DNA of 64,000 nucleotides. Source: Rachicladosporium sp. CCFEE 5018 (lineage: Eukaryota; Ascomycota; Dothideomycetes; Cladosporiales; Cladosporiaceae). Positions within the stretch are counted from its first letter, which is position 1, and the number at the start of each line of letters is the position of its first letter. A program made the position numbers and the translations under genes. The stretch spans positions 912,247 to 976,246 of the forward strand of contig KZ111149.1 of the NCBI GenBank assembly GCA_002077045.2, read 5' to 3'. Under the pieces are notes generated by a model that saw only the letters and a list, made by a program, of their open reading frames with translations, did no database searches and was not told the origin of the DNA. Positions 11,377-20,241 of this stretch are shown one piece after another.

Positions 11377-12010
11377 CGTTTGAATATTATTGGGGCAAAG
11401 CAGCTGAGCGCCTTGATATCGTTGCTGAGTAAATTAGACTGAATCTCGTGACAGGCATACCGCTTCATCGAGTTGTGGACTACAAGAGGAAGCGACTCGA
11501 CAGCACCGTAGATCTTAGGCTCAGTTCATGTCCATGGCAGCTGCAGCCACGACCGACTTGACATCAGGTTCAGTACACTGCCGTGTCACGCGTGCTTCCA
11601 TCTCGCGTCGTGCGGCCTCATCGATCATGCGGACTCTCAGCCATCTCTCGAGCAATCGTCGCCATCCGGCGTAAGTCCATCAAAGCGCAGCCCGGCATAC
11701 TCTTATTCGTAGGACCAGTAGCCATGCAAACGCATTTTGTCACGTTCACGAAGCCACGTAGGACTTTTGGGCTGCGCAGCTCGGGCTCTGTTCGCTATTG
11801 GCTTCGGCAAGCCGATGCAAGACCTCGCACATCATGTCACTCTTACCATTTGTGCACCGGTGAGAGTACTGGCAAAGGTGTGGACTTTATCGACGAACAT
11901 GATTACCCATCTCGAATGATCCCGTCACAGACCTGGCCGCGATGCTTCGAGAAGTCACACACTATCCTCGAGCATCGTCTCCGCCATCGCGAGGGTCCCT
12001 GGCTGCTACG
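11377..12010. other. Intergenic region between convergent genes, copy A
   Basis: 634 nt between the LYAR stop and the stop of the minus-strand membrane-protein gene. It is nearly identical to 59919-60551. A plus-strand open frame across it runs antisense into the membrane-protein gene and lacks protein-like features, so I call no gene. Confidence 0.5.
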
Positions 12011-12554
12011 CTACTTCGTGTCGTCGTCTGCCGCCTCAACATCGTGCTCCACGCTTGTAGAAATTCCACCCCAACCACGCAGGCTTGTAACGATCCAGTG
12101 GAGCAACATGCAGACGAGTGCTAGAGCCGTATACAAGACGAATTGCCACGCAATACCAAGTCCGAGCCGATGCAGCAGTGCGCCGAGAGTCGCACCCCAC
12201 GTGCTTGCCGTCTCGAAGGCCGTAAACAAAGTGACGGCGGTGACTGACGGAATCGCAGAAGCAAAGGCGGAGATGAATTTCCCGCTTCTCTGCTCGAAGT
12301 CCACTTCGTGACCTGGCCTTGGTGAGCGGGATGAACTCTGGACGGTATAGGGGTTCTTGACCTGTCAGGTTGAAGCCGAGAACGAGGAGGCCGAAGACGT
12401 ATATCGTGAGTGCTAGGCTGCTACATAGCGCGAGGCTGGCTATGGCGAGGTAGACTGCTATGCCCGTGAGTACGCTGACAGGGCGACGTAGCTGTCCATC
12501 TGTCCCGCTTGTTATGGGCAGCGCCAATATGAATGTCTGCGGGCGAAGTTGCAT
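12011..12554 (-). CDS. Four-helix membrane protein, phase-1-intron family (member S1, copy A)
   Basis: An unknown 164-aa protein. Exon 1 (12554-12362) encodes a short N-terminus and two hydrophobic segments ending GLLVLGFNLTG; the 49-nt intron (12313-12361) splits that glycine codon after its first base. Exon 2 (12312-12011) starts HEVDFEQRSGKF and encodes two further helices joined by a loop with STWGATL, then a tail ending EAADDDTK. Layout, intron phase and the S/T-W loop residue recur in nine other distinct genes here. The donor is GTCAAG, weaker than usual. The neighbour at 13027-13586 is a paralog on the same strand. Copy B is 60552-61096. Function unknown. Confidence 0.75.
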
Positions 12555-13026
12555 GCTGCAGTGTGCTTCCTAAGACATTCGCTGCGTGATCTTCGAGCGC
12601 TGATATCTTGAAAAATCTTTGGGTTCATCTTGCAGCTAGCCGTCGGGATAAGCATGCAGAATAGCAGGTCCAAGGTACGAGAGTACTTGCAAGAGGCTGT
12701 GCATGTGACGTGCTTTGAAGTGTTGTACCGCCCCAATCTACAGCCCTGTTTGTTAATGGAAGTGGAGCTCGTCGGTCTCTAAAGAAGCCAGCTGCTCGGA
12801 ACAGGAACGCATAAGGCGTTCTGCTGTTCGATCCAAGACGCATACCATCTACAGAGTTAGGCAGATGGAGTTGTTGGTCTTGGCATGTGACAAGGTACCG
12901 GGATGTCACGACGTGCTGACTCATCAGATCATCTCGATAGTTGAAAGCTTCATGCTGATTATCGATTGCCGAGTCGTTGCTTCCTCATTCGGCTCCGTTT
13001 CTTCGCAAATCTGGCGTACAAAGTCA
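12555..13026. other. Intergenic region between S1 and S2, copy A
   Basis: 472 nt holding the presumed promoter of S1 and the 3' end of S2. It is clearly more diverged from copy B (61097-61575) than the flanking genes, with several indels. No gene seen. Confidence 0.45.
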
Positions 13027-13586
13027 CTATGCTTCATCTGGAGGCGTTTCGACAAGTCCAGTCTCCTCGGCACTTTGCTTGCTGACTGATTCGCCATGGC
13101 GTTCGTGATACATGCGGCGTGCTTCTCGCATTCCCCGGTATAGCCAAATGGACGCGATTAGCAAAGCTGCTAATGTAGCGAAAGCAGCGACCTGTGATGC
13201 GGCCAAGACCCCGAGCTTCTCTAGCAGCCTCCAGAACGTCGCTCGCCACGAGTTGTCGCTAGGCATTATTGGACTGAAATCAGTGAAGACGAAGACGGCG
13301 TTCACAATAGGCAGAATGATGACGAGAATGGATAGGACTTGGCCGCTAAAGCTGTTGAGGTCAAGGTTCCGACCTGCGGATGTGTTAGGCGCGTTGCGTG
13401 GACTGACAGCAAGGGCTGGCTACCCATGAGACGCGCAGAGCCGATGGCTAGTCCCCATGTGTAGAACGTGAGCGCAGTGCTGGCGATAATAGTGAGGACG
13501 ACGATAGCCAAGTAGACCAGGATGCCCATAAGAAGGCTCCCGACTTGAGGGCCGAATCCTTCGTCGCGCGCTACTACACTTGCCAT
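13027..13586 (-). CDS. Four-helix membrane protein, phase-1-intron family (member S2, copy A)
   Basis: A 169-aa protein: exon 1 13586-13424, 50-nt intron 13374-13423, exon 2 13373-13027. The N-terminus reads MASVVARDEGFGPQVG followed by two hydrophobic segments; a glycine codon is split in phase 1, exactly as in S1. Exon 2 gives a third helix, a loop containing NSWRATFWRLLEKLG, a fourth helix and a polar tail rich in Arg and Glu. An upstream in-frame ATG at 13649 would add 21 residues; I prefer the inner start because it matches the paralog's length. Copy B is 61576-62135. Unknown function; membrane location inferred from hydrophobicity. Confidence 0.75.
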
Positions 13587-14117
13587 CGTATCGAGTGTTG
13601 GCGCGCAGTGGCGTCGCTCAATTTTATCTAAGATGTCGAGTATGTGCAAAAAGATAGTGAAGACTCATGTCACCGACAGTGTGTTCTGTTCTGTGCAAGT
13701 AGTATGTGAGCCTGTGTCCGCGGGTAGCTGTATCTTACGAAGTTCGGAAGTACTGGTCTACGAGCGGGGCAGCTTAAGCTCTAGCCCTAGTGCTGGCTGC
13801 ATCAACCGAAGATGCTTGAAATCTCCCTTGAATATGGGCTGGCGCTCTCCGGGATCCCAAAGACTCTGTATACGGCGAGGTTGCTCGCCGCTTGAGGTTT
13901 CAACCCTTGGGCGAAGCGAGTCTCAGCTCTGATCGACAAGCGCCGCGACCAGAGATGGCATAAGCTGCGATCGAGATCTTTTCGACCAGGATCGAAAGCG
14001 AGCGACGCACTCCCGACGTGGCCAGTTTGAACAGCTCTCTATCGAGCGCTCGAGGTCATCTTTAGTCGTGACAGACATGCGGCAGCCCTTGGTGAGTCAG
14101 ACAAGCTGACGGCGGGT
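13587..14117. other. Intergenic region S2/DUF202, copy A
   Basis: About 530 nt, including the S2 promoter. It is nearly identical to 62136-62665. No convincing frame; short plus-strand frames are not conserved in length between the copies. Confidence 0.45.
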
Positions 14118-14837
14118 TCATCGAGTCGCCTGACGTTTAGCGATGCCCTTCCGACCTCCATCGTTCTCAAGCACGAGCAGAGTACCAGCAAACGCGATGC
14201 CAATGCACGTCGCAGCCATGAGCGTTACGCCCGGCACGTTTGGTCGGAACATACCTTCCCTCAGCATTCGCATGGTGCTGAAGTATCTCTGAGTGCCGTG
14301 AGCGACGCACAAGCTACCGCTGCCGACCAGCACACCAGCAGCGAGCTTCGTGTTGTTGTTCTCCAGCTGTAGCAATGCCGGAGAAATCGCAGCGAATGCC
14401 TCGACTTTCTCCAAGGCGACTCCGAGAGCGATGAAGCCAAGGCCAGTTCGCGCCCAAGCGAGGAATGTTCGCTCGCTTGCTAGCAGGTCTCGGGCGACCG
14501 ATCCAGTGTTCTTCNNNNNNNNNNNNNNNNNNNNNNNNNNNNNNNNNNNNNNNNNNNNNNNNNNNNNNNNNNNNNNNNNNNNNNNNNNNNNNNNNNNNNN
14601 NNNNNNNNNNNNNNGTCTTGATCTGCTGATGATCGGACTCGGAGTGAGATGATGAGTAAACAGCCTTCTTATAGGCCTTTGATGCTGCTCTGATCGAACG
14701 AAAGAGAAGGGCACACCTGTCGATGAGGGTCTTACTAATAATGTGTGAGGGGAGCTCGAGGTGATGTGACGTGCTTGATGAGCACTCTGTAACCCCGCGG
14801 AAAGCGTCCGGTACCGCACTATCGTCGAGGGTGGCAT
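14118..14837 (-). CDS. DUF202-domain membrane protein with mitochondrial-type presequence, copy A (interrupted by N gap)
   Basis: The C-terminal part (14514-14118) encodes a DUF202 domain: KNTGSVARDLLASERTFLAW, then ALGVALEKVEAF and three hydrophobic segments. Upstream of the gap (14837-14615) the same strand encodes MPPSTIVRYRTLSAGLQSAH and continues as an Arg/Ser-rich, acid-poor stretch, a good mitochondrial presequence by composition. The 100-N gap at 14515-14614 lies exactly at the junction, so frame continuity is inferred. Known DUF202 proteins are small three-helix membrane proteins (bacterial YidH, fungal Vtc1-like). This copy appears complete, whereas copy B lacks the presequence. Confidence 0.7.
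   Translation of the reverse strand: MPPSTIVRYRTLSAGLQSAHQARHITSSSPHTLLVRPSSTGVPFSFVRSEQHQRPIRRLFTHHLTPSPIISRSRXXXXXXXXXXXXXXXXXXXXXXXXXXXXXXXXXXKNTGSVARDLLASERTFLAWARTGLGFIALGVALEKVEAFAAISPALLQLENNNTKLAAGVLVGSGSLCVAHGTQRYFSTMRMLREGMFRPNVPGVTLMAATCIGIAFAGTLLVLENDGGRKGIAKRQATR
14515..14614. other. Assembly gap (100 N) at the duplication edge
   Basis: A 100-N scaffold placeholder. To its left the sequence matches copy B up to 63062; to its right there is no match. The gap therefore coincides with the duplication breakpoint, where an assembler would be expected to break. The contig between the two gaps (3637-14514) lies wholly inside the duplicated segment. Confidence 0.95.
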
Positions 14838-15115
14838 TGTGCGGACGCTGTAGTGGCGGAGATGGCTCCAGTAAAGCAAGAGTCTATGTGATGAGTGGTC
14901 GAAACCGAATGCGAGAGGCATTGGCTCCACCGTATGGCGGAGGTTGCGCCATACCAGCGGTGTTGTGGCCCATGCACCATCGCTGACGGTGACGACTCTT
15001 CGAACGTGCTTCGCATTCCGTAATTGCACACTCAACCATGATTGCCATTAGACCCTGAGCAGTAAGCATTGCCGAGAGTAACAGGAAGTATCGAGACGAA
15101 GCATCGATCTCGACT

Positions 15116-16090
15116 ATGCCTTTCTCGCATCATTCCCACTCCGGCGAGTTCTGCGGCCATGCCGTCAACACTCTCGAAGAGGTCGTGCTCCATGCCATCA
15201 AGATCGGCATGACCACGTTCTGCATGACCGAACACATACCTCGGAGCAGACAGGACTTCTACCCCGAGGAAGAGTCCAAACACGACGAGGCGAGCCTTGC
15301 GAAGCTGTTCGACAGCTACTACACTGAAGCCCGACGGCTGCAGAAGGCGTATGCAGACCAAATCCAGCTATTCGTTGGCTTCGAAAGTGAATGGATCCGT
15401 GACAGCTCAGTCGATCAGATTCGTGCTCTGCGCGCGAAGTACGACGTCGACCTGTTTGTAGGCAGTGTGCATCATGTACATGGCATACCGATCGACTATG
15501 ACACGCCATACTACCACAAGGCTCGGGATGTCGCTGGTGGGAAGGACGACCAGCTGTTCGGAGACTACTTTGACCTGCAGTACCAAATGCTGCAGCAGCT
15601 AAAGCCTCCAGTGGTCGGTCACTTCGATCTGATTCGCCTCAAGAGTGACGACCCCGAACGGAGCTTCAAGACTTGGCCAGGCGTGTGGTCCAAGATCGAG
15701 CGGAATCTGAATTTCATCGCCGGGTATGGAGGTATCGTAGAGTTGAACTCGAGTGCGCTGCGGAAGGGCATGAGTGAGCCGTATCCGCAGGTTGAGATCT
15801 GTCAGGTATGTCGAGTCGGTTGAATTGAGATTCGCACGCTGACAGATCGACAGACGTTCTTGAAGATGGGTGGACGGTTCACTTTCTCTGACGACAGTCA
15901 CGGTGTTGATCAGATCGGCGCCAACTACAAGCGCGTACTGGACGCCATTCGGAAAGCGCAGATCGAAAGCGTGGTCTACTTGGTACCGCAGGGCTTTGCA
16001 TGTGCAAGTGAAGCGGTTTCAGGGTTCAGTCATGTTCGATGGGCAAGCTTTGGTATGAACGATTTGGATGATCACAAGTTCTTCGCATGA
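15116..16090 (+). CDS. HIS2: Histidinol-phosphatase, PHP family
   Basis: A 308-aa enzyme of histidine biosynthesis that hydrolyses L-histidinol phosphate to histidinol. Exon 1 is 15116-15805, intron 48 nt (15806-15853), exon 2 15854-16090. PHP metal-ligand motifs are all present: HHSHSG at residues 5-10, MTEHIPR, a glutamate in the GFESEW strand, GSVHHVHG, and the late SDDSHGVD. Length fits the fungal His2 family (about 300-335 aa). The start is the ATG directly before the HHSHSG motif, which leaves no room for a longer N-terminus. It is transcribed away from the DUF202 gene. Confidence 0.93.
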
Positions 16091-16559
16091 AGAGTAGCAC
16101 ATCAGCAACATGTGCTATGCCTCACAAGAAGAGTACATCGATGGCATAAGTCCATCACTCCAGACACGATCGTCGATCTTACCACTACCAGGACATGGTT
16201 GTACGAGTTCCTGCCGCCGGGTCCTAGTCGAAGCCACGCGCCTGCCACAACGCAGACGTAAACATGCAGGAGCACTGATAGCGAAGCATGGGAAGGCACT
16301 CCATCGCGGATTGTATACCTTCGACTTACCGTCTCTTCTTCTTCCTCTTCCTCTCCATCATCAGCTTCAGCCATCAGTTCCATCAAGCATCGAATCGACA
16401 TCAACAATCAGTATCCAATACCAACAACCCAACGAACGAACACGAACGCCAATCATCCCACCTCCCTCACATAACCAACCTCCAATTCCCACAGCAAAGT
16501 GAGTCTCACTCCCATGACATCAACCCGTCACGATGCAGCATCACTGACTTCATCACAGC
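16091..16559. other. Intergenic region HIS2/secreted protein
   Basis: 469 nt. The right half is CT/CA-rich and AT-richer, typical of a fungal promoter and 5' leader. A CAAAG|GTGAGT-like donor at about 16498 and a CACAG acceptor just before the ATG at 16560 could form a leader intron. No gene. Confidence 0.45.
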
Positions 16560-17099
16560 ATGGTCAGCCACAAGCTCATCCTCTCGACCATTGCCGCTCT
16601 TGCTACCTCGGCCGTCCACGGTTCCCCTGTCGCGCCGATATCTCCCATCCTTTCGATCCCTGCAGTCCCTCTCAGCCCCGGCGCTGCCGCAAAGGACGGT
16701 CACGTGGCTCCTCCCACATACGCCCAGGCTGAAATGTGGATGGATGAGCACAAGATGGTGAGTACTCTTCTCTCCTCCTGACAATAGACGTGTTGCTCAT
16801 GCTCATATCAGAACTCCATGGTCACCTACTGCGACAGCGATTACCGTTCCAAGCGAATGAAGACACGCTTCGAGATCTGGGGCTACCTCGACAGACTCAA
16901 CCTCAACTTCTTCGAAGGTCTGGCAGCTGCCGCCACCAGTTGTCGTCACCCAGAAGAAATCCAGTGGGCGGTCGAGCCCACCAACAACGAGTACGCACCC
17001 TTCTACGTCAAATGGTACCAGAACCCCTCGAGCGACGATTGCACCTCGCAGGCGATCACGGACTTCGTCGGGACCTGGCCTGGAGTGAAGTGCACATGA
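16560..17099 (+). CDS. Small secreted protein with four cysteines
   Basis: A 161-aa protein from exons 16560-16757 and 16812-17099. It begins with a clear signal peptide (MVSHKLILSTIAALATSAVHG, cleavage likely near residue 21), followed by a Pro/Ala-rich propeptide-like stretch and a compact mature domain. Four cysteines (YCDS, SCRH, DDCTS, VKCT) could form two disulfides; the last one is next to the C-terminus. The mature domain is rich in Trp and Tyr. I do not recognise the family. Size, signal peptide and even cysteine number make it a candidate apoplastic effector or cell-wall protein; this is inference only. Confidence 0.8.
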
Positions 17100-17476
17100 G
17101 CCGGACGATTGGAGCACAGAGAGATTGTCGACAAACCTGAGAGCATGGTGCGAGATGCGTGATTGAGGGATTGGGACGTGTTGGCAATGGCGGAGGGCCT
17201 TGAGAGCAGTTCATAGTTGGTCTGCAGCTTTTTGTACTTGTTGCGTTCTTCCAAGCGATGAGCAGCTCCTCTTCTCACTTGTCGGTCTTCGTCTTCTCCG
17301 GTCCAAGGGTAAGCATCAATAGTGTGCTTCGACATGCATCCTAGGGTCCATCTCGTTCCTGCAGCTGCTTGGTGGGCGGACGTGGGGCAATGTGGTGGGG
17401 CAGTTGTGCGGGTCCATTCACATCGCAGCACCGTAAGCACCTCCGACACCCTGCATCAACATCCCTCTACATCCTC
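17100..17476. other. Intergenic region upstream of FKBP12
   Basis: 377 nt holding the 3' end of the secreted-protein gene and the FKBP promoter. A CT-rich leader precedes the ATG at 17477. No gene. Confidence 0.45.
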
Positions 17477-18067
17477 ATGTTTCCTGCATCCTCTCTCACT
17501 CGCAGACTCTTTACCACAACCACCATCCGAACTTTCAGATCATCAGCATTCAAAATGGGCGTCACCAAGAAGCAGATCTCCCCCGGCAACGGTGTCGACA
17601 AGCCGAAGAAGGGCGACACGATCTCGATGGAGTACACCGGCACGCTCGAGAGCGGGAAGCAGTTCGACAGCAGCGTTGGGCGCGGCGACTTCAAGACCAA
17701 GATTGGCACTGGGCAGGTCATCAAAGGTATACATGCGCTGCTTGCTCCGGGTCGAGAGGATTGTATACTGACGGGTTGATGCATAGGCTGGGATGAGGGC
17801 ATCCTTGAGACTGATGGTGGTATGACTCTCGGCGAGAAGGCGACGCTCACGATCACTGGGTACGTCTGGACGTCGATATCGTTGATGAGAGCACCATTAA
17901 CAATGCGCAGCGACTACGCCTACGGCCAGCAGGGCTACCCGGGTCTTATTCCTCCCAATGCGACCCTCATCTTGTTAGTTCCCAACTCTCAAACGACCTG
18001 AAAAGCTCAAACCTGACAATTTCGCAGTGATGTCGAGCTCAAGGCTATCAACGGCAAGTCGTCTTAG
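17477..18067 (+). CDS. FPR1: FKBP12 peptidyl-prolyl isomerase with optional mitochondrial presequence
   Basis: Four exons: 17477-17726, 17787-17859, 17911-17973 and 18028-18067. From the inner ATG at 17555 the protein is a 115-aa FKBP12 (MGVTKKQISPGNG, then VIKGWDEGI, DYAYGQQGYPGLIPPNATL and FDVEL), with the tyrosine, Asp, Trp and Ile-Pro residues that line the FK506/rapamycin pocket. An in-frame upstream ATG at 17477 adds 26 residues rich in Arg/Ser/Thr with no acidic residue, a textbook mitochondrial targeting peptide. Leaky scanning or two transcription starts could therefore give cytosolic and mitochondrial forms. The enzyme isomerises peptidyl-prolyl bonds. Confidence 0.92.
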
Positions 18068-18408
18068 GTGGCTTGCTGGGAGACAGAGCTCCGCCGCGCA
18101 TGAGGCATACCGCAGTACTCGACCTGCACGAGCTATAGATAAAAGCACATTGGATATGCACTAGACACTCGCGGCTTCCGTAACTTCATCCCGGTGTCAA
18201 AGGTGGTGTTCACTTAATTTTAGGCCTCAACCTCAGCTCTTGAGCCGTTGATTGAATGCCATTGCCGCGAACGTCTACACTATCGAGGTTGCGCACCTTT
18301 TCCATAATTCCGCGATCCCCAGAAGGCAGAGCCCATCACAGTCTTGCAATGCATACCTTCACAGTGGCAGACCTCTATTGCATTACTGATACCTGTACTG
18401 CTCACTTG
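18068..18408. other. Intergenic region between convergent genes
   Basis: 341 nt between the stops of FKBP12 and the minus-strand membrane-protein gene. No gene seen. Confidence 0.45.
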
Positions 18409-19155
18409 TCAAGCGCGGAGGAACACAGGAGCCGGGAGTTCTAAGTCCTGCGACTGATCAGAGCCAGGATCTCTTAGTAGGTAAGCACGAGGTCCCTTCC
18501 GCATGCTTTCGAGCCAAAGTAACGTGACCGACTCCCTCTCACTTCCTGTGTCCCCGATGCTCTCCTGTCGTGACTCCTCAAGCTCCATACTATGATCGAC
18601 CCCACTGCGAGCTCGCCGCCAGTTGTAGAGGCCGCGACACGCATAGCAAAAACATCTTGCGCAAAGCACCAGCAGAACCATGAATATTGCCGGCGCACTG
18701 GCCAATGCCAGAAGACCAAGTGCCCAGAACCCGAGACCTTTCAGCACAACGACAATGTGCTCGTCCCACCTGGCAGTCGGCATCGCAAACTTGTAGGCTA
18801 CGAGGAGATACAGGCCAAAGCCAGTGAGGCAGCTGAGGAACTTTGAGCATTCGAGTGCAGAGTGCCTATTGTCCAAGGCCCTGCTGTCATACCCTACGAG
18901 TACGGGGTCAGTATTTGGCCGGTGCGAGGATGGGCAAGTGGACTGACCGAAGAGAATGTAGAACCCCTTGCGGAGTAACAAGGTGTACTTCGCGAAGCCA
19001 TACGACATCATGTACAGGGCGAACGTGGCTAGGATCCATATCGAACCGCCAGCTGCTGAATCTCCAAGGGCATCGAGGGCAATATGCAGAGTGTCTCGGT
19101 TGCTAGGAGCTGAGGCAACTGTGTTCGCCGACAGGTCTATCTTGGGGTTGTCCAT
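18409..19155 (-). CDS. Four-helix membrane protein, phase-1-intron family (230 aa)
   Basis: Exon 1 19155-18948, 54-nt intron (18894-18947, TACTGAC branch), exon 2 18893-18409. The protein starts MDNPKIDLSANTVASAP (ATG also at 19167), has two hydrophobic segments in exon 1, and a phase-1 split glycine at FYILF-G. Exon 2 gives a helix, a loop with ARWDEHIVVVLKGLG, a last helix and a long polar tail: a Trp-Arg-Arg basic patch, then an acidic, Ser-rich region. First gene of the 18.4-29.1 kb cluster. Function unknown. Confidence 0.7.
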   Translation of the reverse strand: MDNPKIDLSANTVASAPSNRDTLHIALDALGDSAAGGSIWILATFALYMMSYGFAKYTLLLRKGFYILFGQSTCPSSHRPNTDPVLVGYDSRALDNRHSALECSKFLSCLTGFGLYLLVAYKFAMPTARWDEHIVVVLKGLGFWALGLLALASAPAIFMVLLVLCARCFCYACRGLYNWRRARSGVDHSMELEESRQESIGDTGSERESVTLLWLESMRKGPRAYLLRDPGSDQSQDLELPAPVFLRA

Positions 19156-19662
19156 GATGGCTAGCATACGAGTGCGTCCGTAATGGTATGTCATTTGTTT
19201 GAGATAGCTGAGAATGTACTTTGCGGCACTGCCGCTGCATGGAGCAAATTTGTCGCTTCTCGTATGCTTGCTTGTGAGCACCAAATCCGTCCTCCGTTAT
19301 ATGCACGTGGCTGTAAAATTGAGATCATGACCAAAAGAATGCGTGGAGAAGAGCGCCAGGTGACCAGCATGGAAAATTTGGGTTTGTCGGGATCCTGTCC
19401 TCACGCACTTCGTGCTGACCAGCCTTTGAATAACATCCTCCCGAATCATCTGCTACATGTGTTCGCCCTAATTGAAGTCCAAAGTCCCTTCGCAAGCTCT
19501 ACTCGACAATTAGACCTTTGCTTGGGCTGAAATTGACTGCGCTGTACCGGAGAATTGTCCTACCACACTGCCACCGAGAGACGATTGCACCATGTCACCA
19601 ATTTTTCGCTGTAACTGACCTAGCACTTCCTCTGCTTCTGGCCAGTCGTTGACCCACAATCT
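19156..19662. other. Intergenic region in membrane-protein cluster
   Basis: 507 nt: promoter of the gene to the left and 3' end of the one to the right, both on the minus strand. No gene seen. Confidence 0.4.
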
Positions 19663-20241
19663 TCAAGATCGAAGTCCTGCTTCTCCAATTTTGCTGCTGT
19701 CCTGCCAGTCCACCATACGGTTTGCGCGCTGAACCGTAATCACTAAATACCCAAACGAAGCCACCCACAAGGCCATAGTGGTGATAAATAGGAATTCACC
19801 GAAGATCACCTTTGCGACAGAGCCCAGAATCGTCCAGCAATGCTCCATCCAGGTGCCGGTCTTGAACGTATCGCTCGTCTCTAGCATCATGGCCAGTAGG
19901 AACGCGGCGCAGATAGTCATCAAGGTAGTCAAAAGAAGCCTTTGGTCCAGTGCCATACCCTTGCCATTTGATGGCTTTTTCACATCTACTCGCAGACAAA
20001 TTAGTAAGTGCCACCATGTCCGCGTAAGTATGATACAAATACCTTTCCAGAACGCCTGATAGGCCGCCCGACAGAGTCGAGCGATGTACACGAGAGCCGC
20101 GAAGTTGGCCAGCCAAAGGAGCGCCGCGGCTGTGCCGTAGATCAGGGTGACTGCTACGACGCGTGTCGTGAAAGCAAGCAGGCTGTCGGAGAAGTGACCG
20201 AGCGGGGGGACTGCGATCGCTGACAGGGAAAAGGTCTCCAT
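19663..20241 (-). CDS. Four-helix membrane protein, phase-1-intron family (173 aa)
   Basis: Exon 1 is 199 nt (20241-20043), the intron 57 nt (19986-20042), exon 2 19985-19663. Exon 1 encodes an N-terminal METFSLSAIAVPPLGHF, then two hydrophobic segments and a short linker ending QAFWK; the split codon is G|AT (Asp). Exon 2 starts VKKPSNGKG, continues with a third helix, the loop GTWMEHCWTILGS and a fourth helix, and ends with a short polar tail. The loop and final helix closely match the orphan exon at 21478-21775 (TWMEHG, ITTLALW). Unknown function. Confidence 0.72.
   Translation of the reverse strand: METFSLSAIAVPPLGHFSDSLLAFTTRVVAVTLIYGTAAALLWLANFAALVYIARLCRAAYQAFWKGICIILTRTWWHLLICLRVDVKKPSNGKGMALDQRLLLTTLMTICAAFLLAMMLETSDTFKTGTWMEHCWTILGSVAKVIFGEFLFITTMALWVASFGYLVITVQRANRMVDWQDSSKIGEAGLRS

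Larger units (their letters stand above)
1..14514. repeat. Segmental duplication, copy A
   Basis: This whole stretch is repeated in direct orientation at about 48620-63062, with ten genes or gene relics in identical order and strand. The offset between copies is 48614 at base 6, 48634 at the GFA gene, about 48541 at CDC6 and 48548 at base 14514; the drift reflects a 20-nt deletion near base 140, a 100-N placeholder and small indels. Homology already exists at the left window edge, so the left end is not seen. It stops at the N gap at 14515. Identity is patchy: 3.6-4.1 kb is almost identical, while 60-230, 2.0-2.5 kb and 12.6-13.0 kb are clearly diverged. Confidence 0.95.

Noticed and set aside
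11583..12311. A 242-codon plus-strand frame over the S1 membrane gene
   Set aside because: It is antisense to S1. Copy B shortens it to 195 codons because of a changed upstream stop, and no protein-like motif is present.
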